This document shows, piece after piece, positions 1 to 5,297 of a stretch of 5,297 nucleotides of DNA. The translations under genes were made by a program, and so were the position numbers. How positions within the stretch are numbered: the stretch's first letter is position 1; each line of letters begins with the position of its first letter. Source of the stretch: Candidatus Sumerlaeota bacterium (lineage in GTDB: Bacteria > Sumerlaeota > Sumerlaeia > SLMS01); the NCBI GenBank assembly GCA_020850785.1, contig JADZDZ010000306.1, positions 1 to 5,297 of the forward strand. The letters are read 5' to 3'. The notes under the pieces are model-generated. The model saw only the letters and a list, made by a program, of their open reading frames with translations. It searched no databases and was not told where the DNA came from.

Positions 1-1111
1 CAGTCCCCGGCAGGCGCGCACCCGACAGCGCCGCACCCGCATACTTTCCGCGCATCTCCTTCGGCACCCCCGAATGCGGATCAGACGTGAAATCGCGCAC
101 GCTGATTTCATAGATGATCGCGTCGGTCGGCTTCTCGATCGTGGCGGGACGCACGACGGGGCGGAAACCTTCCGGATCGGTGCGGCGCAGGTTCGTCACG
201 CGCCCATGGCCCCGCAGGTTCGCATTGCAGCGCGAATGCGGATCAACCGCCTCCCGGCACACCACCGACCCCACGTTGTCCGCGCGCAGCATGTAGAAAG
301 CGCCATCCAGATCGCCGGGAACCACGGCCGCCCAGATGCCCAGGCCAAGGTCCGTCATCGGATGCGACACGCGCCCCTTCTTCGTGAAAGGACTGCTGTA
401 GAGCACCACATCAACCGCCCGCGCGGAGGGACAGAAAACCCGGAATGTGGTTTGGTGATCCTCGCAGATCGCACCCATCTCCAGATTCGAAAACAACTGC
501 TTCCCATCGTGAAGAATCCGACGCGGCGTCAGCGGTGCGGCGCGATAATTGTCCACCGCCACCTGCAACTCCTGCCGAAAATTTGGCGACTCGAACGTCG
601 TCACCTCCAGCGTGTGAACACGGCCCTCATGGGGATCCAACGCACGCAGGCTGACGACGTCGCAACAATCCTTCCCGTCGGCGTCCGTGATGTGAAAGTG
701 CGCCGGCACAAGGCTTCCCAGCGTCACGGGATGCGTCAGCCGCAACGTGATCGTCCGCTCCCCGTCCAGATAGGCCCACTCCACGCGCGGCGCCACGTCG
801 GGCCGATGGGTGTAGATGATCGGATCACCCGCAACCAACCACAGCTCCGCGCCCAGATCACCGGTCCAAAATCGATCCCCGCCGTCCTTCCAATTCCAAT
901 CCTGATGAATGCGGGCGATAAATCCGATGCGCGGCCCCGCGCCGTTCGATGAATAGCTTCCCGGATCAACTTCAAAAACAGCGCCGAAGTTGTCCCGCCT
1001 TGTGGGAGCGAGCTCCCGGTCGGTTGCCGTTCCCGGTGCGTGACTATCCCAAGTCCATAGGCCCGCCCCCTCATAATCGGCGTCAAATCTATGGTAGTGG
1101 ATGATAATCAT
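1..1111 (-). CDS. pulA: Type I pullulanase / debranching enzyme (GH13), N-terminal part
   Basis: This is the first 370 codons of an alpha-1,6-glucosidase that would debranch pullulan, glycogen or branched maltodextrins; the 3' end lies outside the window. Residues 1-102 match a CBM41 starch-binding domain (IHYHRFDADYEGAGLWTW at 4-21, DNFGAVFEV at 40-48, ELWLVAGDPIIYT at 89-101). Residues 103-205 look like the beta-sandwich linker domain of pullulanases. Residues 212-300 are CBM48-like (FRVFCPSARAVDVVLY, then DPHSRCNANLRG). The GH13 barrel begins with DAIIYEISVRDFTSDPHSG at 330-348. The catalytic residues and the YNWGYDP signature of type I pullulanases fall outside the window. ATG 1111 is the only usual start: an in-frame TGA lies at 1187-1189, with no ATG, GTG or TTG between. 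The start coincides with the CBM41 start, so there is no signal peptide and the enzyme is probably cytoplasmic, like Bacillus AmyX. No clear Shine-Dalgarno sequence precedes it. The family call is firm; the exact substrate is inferred. Confidence 0.9.
   Translation of the reverse strand, partial: MIIIHYHRFDADYEGAGLWTWDSHAPGTATDRELAPTRRDNFGAVFEVDPGSYSSNGAGPRIGFIARIHQDWNWKDGGDRFWTGDLGAELWLVAGDPIIYTHRPDVAPRVEWAYLDGERTITLRLTHPVTLGSLVPAHFHITDADGKDCCDVVSLRALDPHEGRVHTLEVTTFESPNFRQELQVAVDNYRAAPLTPRRILHDGKQLFSNLEMGAICEDHQTTFRVFCPSARAVDVVLYSSPFTKKGRVSHPMTDLGLGIWAAVVPGDLDGAFYMLRADNVGSVVCREAVDPHSRCNANLRGHGRVTNLRRTDPEGFRPVVRPATIEKPTDAIIYEISVRDFTSDPHSGVPKEMRGKYAGAALSGARLPGT
1004..1017. repeat. Interrupted palindrome GGGAGC-GA-GCTCCC inside pulA
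   Basis: Two perfect 6-base arms are separated by two bases, within the context TTGTGGGAGCGAGCTCCCGG. It lies in the CBM41-coding part of the pullulanase (residues about 32-36, in a variable loop) and keeps the reading frame. The wording TGTGGGAGCGAGC resembles interspersed REP-type palindromes known from several GC-rich bacteria. Only one copy is visible here, so repeat status is a guess. Confidence 0.25.
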
Positions 1112-1193
1112 ACGCGGTTTGGATCGGTCCGTCAGGGCGAGAGGATTTGCAATCCATTCCGGTGAAACGCAACCGGGAATCGCGCCTCACTTT

Positions 1194-1220
1194 CCCCGAT
1201 TCGCCGCGAAGGAGCCGGGG
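1194..1220 (-). terminator. Weak candidate hairpin after the VWA gene
   Basis: On the minus strand an outer stem CCCCG/CGGGG encloses an inner TTCG-CGG-CGAA stem, starting about 18 bases after the stop of the BatA/VWA gene. The arms are separated by unpaired bases and no T-run follows, so it is not a standard intrinsic terminator. The 127-base gap (1112-1238) holds nothing else I can support: no convincing -35/-10 pair for pulA and no RNA gene. Confidence 0.2.
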
Positions 1221-1238
1221 CGGGCACCCTCCAATCCC

Positions 1239-3176
1239 CTACATGAACGTCCGACGACAATATACCATCCATTCCACCATCAGGACCAGCAGCGCCGCCA
1301 GCACCAGCCAGGGCCAGACTTCCTGACGCGTTTTCACGGAATCTTTCGACCCGGAAATCTTCCTTCCGCCGAAGGACAATTCATTCACCGGCTTGATGTC
1401 GCTTTCCAGCGCGGAAAGCACATTCACGGGAATCTGGCGCTGCAATCCCTTGTCGAAGGCCACCGTATACACACCCGCCTTCGCCGTGTCCGTCAGGTAA
1501 ATCGTGGACTGGCCTTCCAGATTGTAATTGATCTTCGTGCCTGCGGGCGTCGTCACGACGGCGCTCTTTGCCTCGCGCGGCGGCACGATCGGCACGCTCT
1601 CCCCCGTTGCATAGGCAGCCTTGCTCATCCCGCGGCCGGTCCGCGACCAATAGTCAATCAGGTTCGAAAAGAAGATTGGGAAGGACACGTCCACGGGCCA
1701 GTAGCTCGCCTTCACGTCGAAGCCGATCACCAGCACGCGCCGCGTCTCCTGCTCGTAAAGCGACACCAGATCCGTCTCCGCCGCCTCGATCAGCGCAACC
1801 GATCCCTTCGGGCTTTCCAGCTTCATCGCATCCTGAATCAACACCCGCTGAAAATTCGCGTAGCGCGTGATCGGATGCACGCGATTCCAGTCGATGATTT
1901 CCGGCCGCTGCACCCGCTCCCCTTCGCTGCGGAAACCGATGTCCTCCGGCGGAAGCGCATTGATGAACAGGAAATTTCCCGGCGGCAGCTCGCCCGTCGT
2001 TGTGTTGTTGTCAAAAATCGTGATGTCCGCGTCGCCGGTGGGGGTGAAGGAACCGGGCCGCACCATACTCAGGTTCACGCGCGGATCCGTTGACAGCACC
2101 CCTTGCAGGAAGCTGTTTCCGCGCGTCACGAGAATCGTCTTCAACTCCGTCGGCGGCGAAATGTTCGCCCTTGCCAGATCATCAAGCGCGAAGGAATCCA
2201 CGTTGTCGTTCAGCTTCACCGTCGCGAGCCCCGTGACGCTTTCGCCGATCGTGAAGATCACCGGCTGCGCCCCGCGCGCAGGCACCTGCACGCTCTTCAG
2301 GTCCAGCACCTCCCCCTCCACATCAAGCTCCACCATCAGCGTCTTCGCCTCGTCGGAGGCATTGTAAAGCGTGGTGAACAGTTGGTATTCAAAATCGCCG
2401 CCGAATGATTCGCGCACGTCGATCCCCGTGATGCCGACGTTGTCACTGCTGTCGCCCACCACGCTGTAATCAAGGTTCAAAATGTCCGCCAACGAAGACA
2501 CCGTGGGCCCAAGGCCGCCATCGCTGATCAGGATCACGCGCGCGTCGGGGTCCGGTTGCAGCCCGTTCTCCACGCGCCGCATCGTGCGCTCCTGAAGGAT
2601 GTAACCCGCGTCGGACATGTCCGTTTCCGTGTCCGTCGGTTCCGCCCCCTGAATCGCCGCGCGAAGCAGCGCCTTGTCGCTCGTCATCGGCTGCAGCGGC
2701 ACCGTGTTGTTGGAAAAACCGATCACCATCATTTCATCGCGGCGTCCAAGCGCCCCCATCATCGAACCCGCGCTCATTCCATCCACCGCCTCCAGCGCCA
2801 GCTTCTTCGCCTTCTCGAAGCGCGTCACACCGTTCTGGTCCTTCGCCTGCATCGACGCGCTTTGGTCGAGCAGCAGAATCACCGTCTCCCCCTTCAAGCC
2901 GCTCAGCTTGAAAATCGGACGCGTCAGCGCAATCACCAGCAGCAGCAGGATCAACAATTGCAGCCACAGCAGGATGTTGTTTCGCAGCTTCTGAAATGGC
3001 GCATTCGCCACAAGGTCCTGCACGGAGCGCCGCCACAGCAGCGTGCTCGGAACCTTCACCGGCCGCCGTTTCAGCTTCAGCAGGTAGAACAACACGATCA
3101 CGGGGCCCAGCGCCAGCAGCGCAAACGCCCACGGCGCGATGAACGGCGAGAAGAGCGAGGAAAACCACGCCATCAT
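1239..3176 (-). CDS. BatA-type membrane protein with VWA domain
   Basis: This 645-residue membrane-anchored VWA protein is probably a partner of the MoxR ATPase encoded upstream. Residues 1-90 form the BatA N-terminal module: two hydrophobic helices (about 15-34 and 67-86) flank a basic segment with LKLKRRPVKVPSTLLWRRS. A VWA domain follows (about 97-240) with a complete metal-ion-dependent adhesion site: D104-S106-S108 (DQSASM), a threonine in TDTETDMSDAG (181-191) and D219 (ISDGG). Residues 245-340 look like a beta-sandwich. Residues 345-510 resemble the GATase-like region of long BatA proteins (PPGNFLFINALPP, RRVLVIGFDVKASYWPVD, FPIFFSNLIDYW). Residues 520-600 form another beta-rich unit ending in VNVLSALESDIKP. 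A C-terminal helix (621-640) is followed by a short basic tail. The first ATG overlaps the DUF58 stop in ATGA. A second ATG follows directly, and AAGGG (3186-3190) lies 9 bases upstream of the first. The family call is firm; the cellular target is unknown. Confidence 0.88.
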   Translation of the reverse strand: MMAWFSSLFSPFIAPWAFALLALGPVIVLFYLLKLKRRPVKVPSTLLWRRSVQDLVANAPFQKLRNNILLWLQLLILLLLVIALTRPIFKLSGLKGETVILLLDQSASMQAKDQNGVTRFEKAKKLALEAVDGMSAGSMMGALGRRDEMMVIGFSNNTVPLQPMTSDKALLRAAIQGAEPTDTETDMSDAGYILQERTMRRVENGLQPDPDARVILISDGGLGPTVSSLADILNLDYSVVGDSSDNVGITGIDVRESFGGDFEYQLFTTLYNASDEAKTLMVELDVEGEVLDLKSVQVPARGAQPVIFTIGESVTGLATVKLNDNVDSFALDDLARANISPPTELKTILVTRGNSFLQGVLSTDPRVNLSMVRPGSFTPTGDADITIFDNNTTTGELPPGNFLFINALPPEDIGFRSEGERVQRPEIIDWNRVHPITRYANFQRVLIQDAMKLESPKGSVALIEAAETDLVSLYEQETRRVLVIGFDVKASYWPVDVSFPIFFSNLIDYWSRTGRGMSKAAYATGESVPIVPPREAKSAVVTTPAGTKINYNLEGQSTIYLTDTAKAGVYTVAFDKGLQRQIPVNVLSALESDIKPVNELSFGGRKISGSKDSVKTRQEVWPWLVLAALLVLMVEWMVYCRRTFM

Positions 3177-4069
3177 CGCAGCAATCCCTTCACCCGAAGG
3201 TAGCTCAGCAACATCGATTCAATCGGCTGGTCCGTCGTCGCCGCAAGGTAGCTCATCCCGCGCCCCACGCACCAATCCCGCACCGATGCACAATACGTTT
3301 CCACCGTGCGCTGATATTGCTTCAGCAACTGGTCGTTGATCGTCACCTCCTGCGGATCACCCGTCTCCGCATCGATCAACTGCAAGTGCCCCACGTCCGT
3401 CGGATTCCGCTCCTCCGGGCTGAGCACCTGAATGCAATACACCTCGTAGTTGCGCAGGAAGAAGAACTTCAGCGCCTCCTCAAAGCCCCCCTCATCCAGA
3501 AAATCACTGATCAACACGACGATGCCGGGCTGCGTGCTGCGCGTCACGAAATCGCGCAGCGAATCACGCAGCGACGTGCGATCGCCGATCTCCAGCAGCG
3601 AAAGCGCATTCAGCAGCTTCGGCAACTGCCCCTTGCCGCGTGCGGGGCGAAACACCTCGTCACCGCGCGCGCTGAACGCCGTCACACCGATCTTGTCCTG
3701 ATTGCGCAACGCCACATAGCCCAACGCCGCCGCCAGCTTCCGCGCATATTCAAACTTCGTCAGCGGCGTTCCGAAATCCATCGACTTCGACGTGTCCACG
3801 ATCACATGGAACGCCAGGTCTTCCTCCTCCAGGAACAGCTTGATGAAAAGCTTCTCCAGCCGCGCGAAGATATTCCAGTCAATGAAACGCGTGTCATCGC
3901 CGCGCACGTAATTCCGATAATCCGCAAACTCGACGGAGATTCCCTTCTTCCGCGAACGCCGCTCCCCCCGCTGCCGCCCGCGGAACACGCGATGCGTCAG
4001 CACCTCCAGCGCGTCCAAGCGCGCCATCAAGGCGGGATCGAGAATCGTTTTCGGATCTATCCTAGGCAC
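3173..4069 (-). CDS. DUF58 family protein with VWA domain
   Basis: This 298-residue protein has the DUF58 core at residues about 43-96: GISVEFADYRNYVRGDD, then RFIDWNIFARLEKLFIKLF and EEEDLAFHVIVDTSKSM. A VWA fold carries a complete metal site: D92-S94-S96, T165 (DRTSL) and D189 (LISDF). No membrane helix is visible, so it is probably cytoplasmic or peripheral. DUF58 proteins are almost always encoded next to moxR and are thought to work with it, but their biochemical role is not established. The start is GTG at 4069, supported by GGAG 9 bases upstream and by the fit of IDPKTILDPALMARLDALE to usual DUF58 N-termini. The start lies 8 bases inside the preceding gene, and the end overlaps the BatA/VWA start by 4 bases, implying translational coupling at both ends. 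The length is normal for the family. Confidence 0.93.
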   Translation of the reverse strand: MPRIDPKTILDPALMARLDALEVLTHRVFRGRQRGERRSRKKGISVEFADYRNYVRGDDTRFIDWNIFARLEKLFIKLFLEEEDLAFHVIVDTSKSMDFGTPLTKFEYARKLAAALGYVALRNQDKIGVTAFSARGDEVFRPARGKGQLPKLLNALSLLEIGDRTSLRDSLRDFVTRSTQPGIVVLISDFLDEGGFEEALKFFFLRNYEVYCIQVLSPEERNPTDVGHLQLIDAETGDPQEVTINDQLLKQYQRTVETYCASVRDWCVGRGMSYLAATTDQPIESMLLSYLRVKGLLR

Positions 4070-4598
4070 GAACCTTTACTCCTGCACTTCGAAATCGATT
4101 GAGGATCGTTTCCATCTGCGCTTCGGACAGAAGATTCCCTGGGACAAAAAGGAATGTGCTGTGCGTAAACATGAGAAGAAAAATTTTTTGGCGAATGACG
4201 AGAGTCATGTGCTTGTATGTGAATTCTGACCGTGAATTTGGCGTTTCACACAGAATTTTTTCCCCGCCAAATATGCATTTGAGCCAGGTTGTGCCTGATC
4301 TGTCGAAATGTCTTTTGCTCCTTGAATAGGATATACGCCATTGCAATGATGGGATGGCGAATAAAAATAATCCACCAAAGATCAGGAACGCTTTCGACGC
4401 AGCGCCCCTCCCCGGATCGATGACAAAGGCTGCAATCCCTGCGGCCGCGAACAACAAACCAAGAATTCGAAAACCCAAATCACCAAACTTGCCGATCACC
4501 TTAACCCTCGAAGCCTTGCAAGCATCACGAAGGATTTCATCAGTCACGTCACAACTGGTGACGATCTCTTCCATGGTTTGTTCCAGATTGGATGTCAT
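4062..4598 (-). CDS. Two-helix membrane protein, YcxB-like
   Basis: This is a 178-residue protein of unknown function. A polar N-terminal segment (1-40) is followed by two hydrophobic helices (about 43-61, FRILGLLFAAAGIAAFVI, and 69-85, KAFLIFGGLFLFAIPSL). A basic stretch with RISYSRSKRHF comes next. The C-terminal part is beta-rich and ends in THSTFLFVPGNLLSEAQMETILNRF (shown here as THSTFLFVPGN at 145-155, then an amphipathic helix to 170). Two helices followed by a soluble domain ending in a FLFVP-like strand and a helix are the layout of YcxB-like proteins; that match is from memory and moderate. The gene is clearly AT-richer than its neighbours (about 41% GC over 4141-4380). It separates moxR from the DUF58 gene, an uncommon position. 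It starts 2 bases after the small ORF and its TAG overlaps the DUF58 GTG by 8 bases. It may be an acquired or operon-specific accessory protein. Confidence 0.75.
   Translation of the reverse strand: MTSNLEQTMEEIVTSCDVTDEILRDACKASRVKVIGKFGDLGFRILGLLFAAAGIAAFVIDPGRGAASKAFLIFGGLFLFAIPSLQWRISYSRSKRHFDRSGTTWLKCIFGGEKILCETPNSRSEFTYKHMTLVIRQKIFLLMFTHSTFLFVPGNLLSEAQMETILNRFRSAGVKVRA
4079..4082 (-). promoter_or_regulatory. Ribosome-binding site of the DUF58 gene
   Basis: GGAG on the minus strand sits 9 bases before the GTG start at 4069, with AAAGG closer in. It lies within the last codons of the upstream YcxB-like gene and supports the GTG start over an internal ATG at codon 15. Confidence 0.55.
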
Positions 4599-4600
4599 TG

Positions 4601-4726
4601 TCAGTCACCGGCTCCGGTCTTTGATGCCTGCCTGATCAATTCGCATCCCACCCGCGCAACCTCTGGATGGCCGCCAAGTTTCGGAAATTGATTCAGGCTT
4701 TCCATTGTCTGCACACCTTTCACCAT
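4601..4726 (-). CDS. Possible small protein, 41 residues
   Basis: A short ORF fills most of the gap between moxR and the YcxB-like gene. It begins with MVKGVQTMESLNQFPKLGG and continues with HPEVARVGCELIRQASKTG, which could form an amphipathic helix; no membrane segment or known motif is seen. It is in the same frame as moxR, 15 bases after the moxR TAA, and ends 2 bases before the next ATG. Two starts are possible: ATG 4726 (AGGGG about 13 bases upstream) or ATG 4705 (AAAGG about 9 bases upstream, giving 34 residues). It could be a real small gene, a decayed gene remnant or a chance ORF. Spacing favours translation, but length and lack of homology keep confidence low. Confidence 0.3.
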   Translation of the reverse strand: MVKGVQTMESLNQFPKLGGHPEVARVGCELIRQASKTGAGD

Positions 4727-4741
4727 GAACGCCAATGCCCC

Positions 4742-5297
4742 TTATCGCGCTGCGAAATCCGCCACTTCCCGCGGCAATTTGTTCAGCATGTCATTCAGGA
4801 TTGAATCCGCCGTCAGGCCCTCCGCCTCCGCCTCGAAATTCAGAATAATCCGGTGGCGCAGCGCCGGCAGCACCACCGATGCGATGTCCGCGAAGGCAAT
4901 GTTGTAGCGTTCCGCCCGCAGCGCCTTGATCTTCGCCGCAAGGATCAACGACTGCGCCCCGCGCGGTGAGCTGCCAAAGCGCACGTAGCGCTTCACCATG
5001 TCCGTTGCGAATTCGCTTTCAGGATGCGTCGCCAGCACCAACCGCACCGCGTAATCCTGAACGTGCGGCGCCACCACGATCTGCCGCACGAAATCCCTCC
5101 ACTGCAGAATCGCCGGCCCGTCCAGCACCTTCGACGGCTGCGGAGTCGACGCCGTGGTCGTCCGGTCCAGAATCATTGCAAGCTCTTGCCGTTTCGGAAA
5201 TGGCACCAGCAACTTGAACAGGAAGCGATCGAGCTGCGCTTCCGGCAGCGGGTACGTGCCCTCCATCTCCAGCGGGTTCTGCGTGGCAAGCACGAAG
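4742..5297 (-). CDS. MoxR family AAA+ ATPase, C-terminal part
   Basis: The last 184 codons are present; the Walker A and B motifs lie beyond the right edge. Visible residues 1-24 show the sensor 1 and arginine-finger region (FVLATQNPLEMEGTYPL, then EAQLDRF, with R24 the likely finger). Sensor 2 is FGSSPRGAQSL at 108-118. The C-terminal helical lid ends with LPALRHRIILNFEAEAEGL and a typical final helix NDMLNKLPREV, so the C-terminus is of normal length. MoxR ATPases use ATP hydrolysis to remodel or activate VWA-domain partners, and two such proteins are encoded just downstream. The stop is TAA at 4742-4744. The ORF is open through the window edge, so the methionine-like GTG at 5293 is internal, not a start. 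The call is very firm at family level; the MoxR subfamily cannot be set from this fragment. Confidence 0.95.
   Translation of the reverse strand, partial: FVLATQNPLEMEGTYPLPEAQLDRFLFKLLVPFPKRQELAMILDRTTTASTPQPSKVLDGPAILQWRDFVRQIVVAPHVQDYAVRLVLATHPESEFATDMVKRYVRFGSSPRGAQSLILAAKIKALRAERYNIAFADIASVVLPALRHRIILNFEAEAEGLTADSILNDMLNKLPREVADFAAR

Noticed and set aside
74..952. Long plus-strand open frame of 292 codons
   Set aside because: It is antisense to the pullulanase coding region. Its product is rich in Arg, His and Pro, with no recognisable domain, as expected for the mirror of a GC-rich gene.
736..1086. Minus-strand open frame of 116 codons overlapping the pulA start
   Set aside because: It is in another frame of the same strand; the pulA frame gives clear CBM41 motifs over the same bases, while this one gives no recognisable protein.
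1143..1155. Palindrome GGATT-TGC-AATCC upstream of pulA, a possible operator
   Set aside because: Arms of five bases are expected by chance about once in a gap of this size when spacers of several lengths are allowed, and no promoter elements flank it.
1101..2093. Plus-strand open frame of 330 codons
   Set aside because: It runs antisense to the BatA/VWA gene and across the intergenic gap, with low-complexity Arg/His-rich composition and no domain.
2556..3203. Plus-strand open frame of 215 codons, very rich in Gln, Arg and His
   Set aside because: It is the antisense of the N-terminal membrane and VWA part of the BatA-type gene; the Gln/Arg richness mirrors Leu-rich helices.
3317..4102. Plus-strand open frame of 261 codons
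   Set aside because: It is antisense to the whole DUF58 gene, whose protein has clear family motifs; the plus-strand product has none.
4607..4618. ACCGG-CT-CCGGT palindrome at the end of the small ORF
   Set aside because: The two-base spacer is too short for a stable hairpin loop and no T-run follows, so it is not supported as a terminator.
4099..4635. Plus-strand open frames (4099-4329 and 4354-4635) in the AT-richer island
   Set aside because: They are antisense to the 178-residue membrane protein, which has coherent hydrophobic helices and operon-like spacing; the plus-strand frames lack domains and good start context.

Overview
All recognisable genes in this window lie on the minus strand, so the window is best read from its right-hand end. 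The DNA is GC-rich (for example about 75% at 3961-4020 by hand count), apart from an AT-richer island around 4140-4380 (99 G/C in 240 bases, about 41%). The proteins are bacterial. A MoxR ATPase, a DUF58 protein and a large BatA-type von Willebrand factor A (VWA) membrane protein occur together in many phyla. The long multi-domain form of the VWA protein suggests Planctomycetota, Verrucomicrobiota, Lentisphaerota or a related candidate phylum, but this is only a weak inference.

Layout in transcription order: (1) the C-terminal part of a MoxR AAA+ ATPase, running off the right edge; (2) a possible 41-codon small ORF starting 15 bases after the moxR stop; (3) a 178-residue two-helix membrane protein resembling the YcxB-like family, in the AT-richer island; (4) a DUF58 protein with a complete VWA metal-binding site, starting with GTG inside the end of gene 3; (5) a 645-residue BatA/VWA membrane protein overlapping gene 4 by 4 bases; (6) after 127 non-coding bases, the first 370 codons of a type I pullulanase, running off the left edge.

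Genes 1 to 5 look like one operon. By family knowledge, MoxR ATPases act as chaperones or metal-insertion-type remodelers for VWA partners, DUF58 proteins act at the membrane side, and BatA-type proteins are membrane-anchored VWA proteins. The molecular substrate cannot be read from the sequence. The unusual point is that moxR and the DUF58 gene, usually direct neighbours, are separated here by about 0.67 kb holding the small ORF and the membrane protein. That intruder is nevertheless tightly built into the operon, because its last codons carry the DUF58 ribosome-binding site.

The pullulanase starts exactly at its CBM41 domain without a signal peptide, so it is probably a cytoplasmic glycogen or maltodextrin debranching enzyme. 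It is likely a separate function that happens to lie downstream. I see no tRNA, rRNA, CRISPR array, transposase or phage gene.
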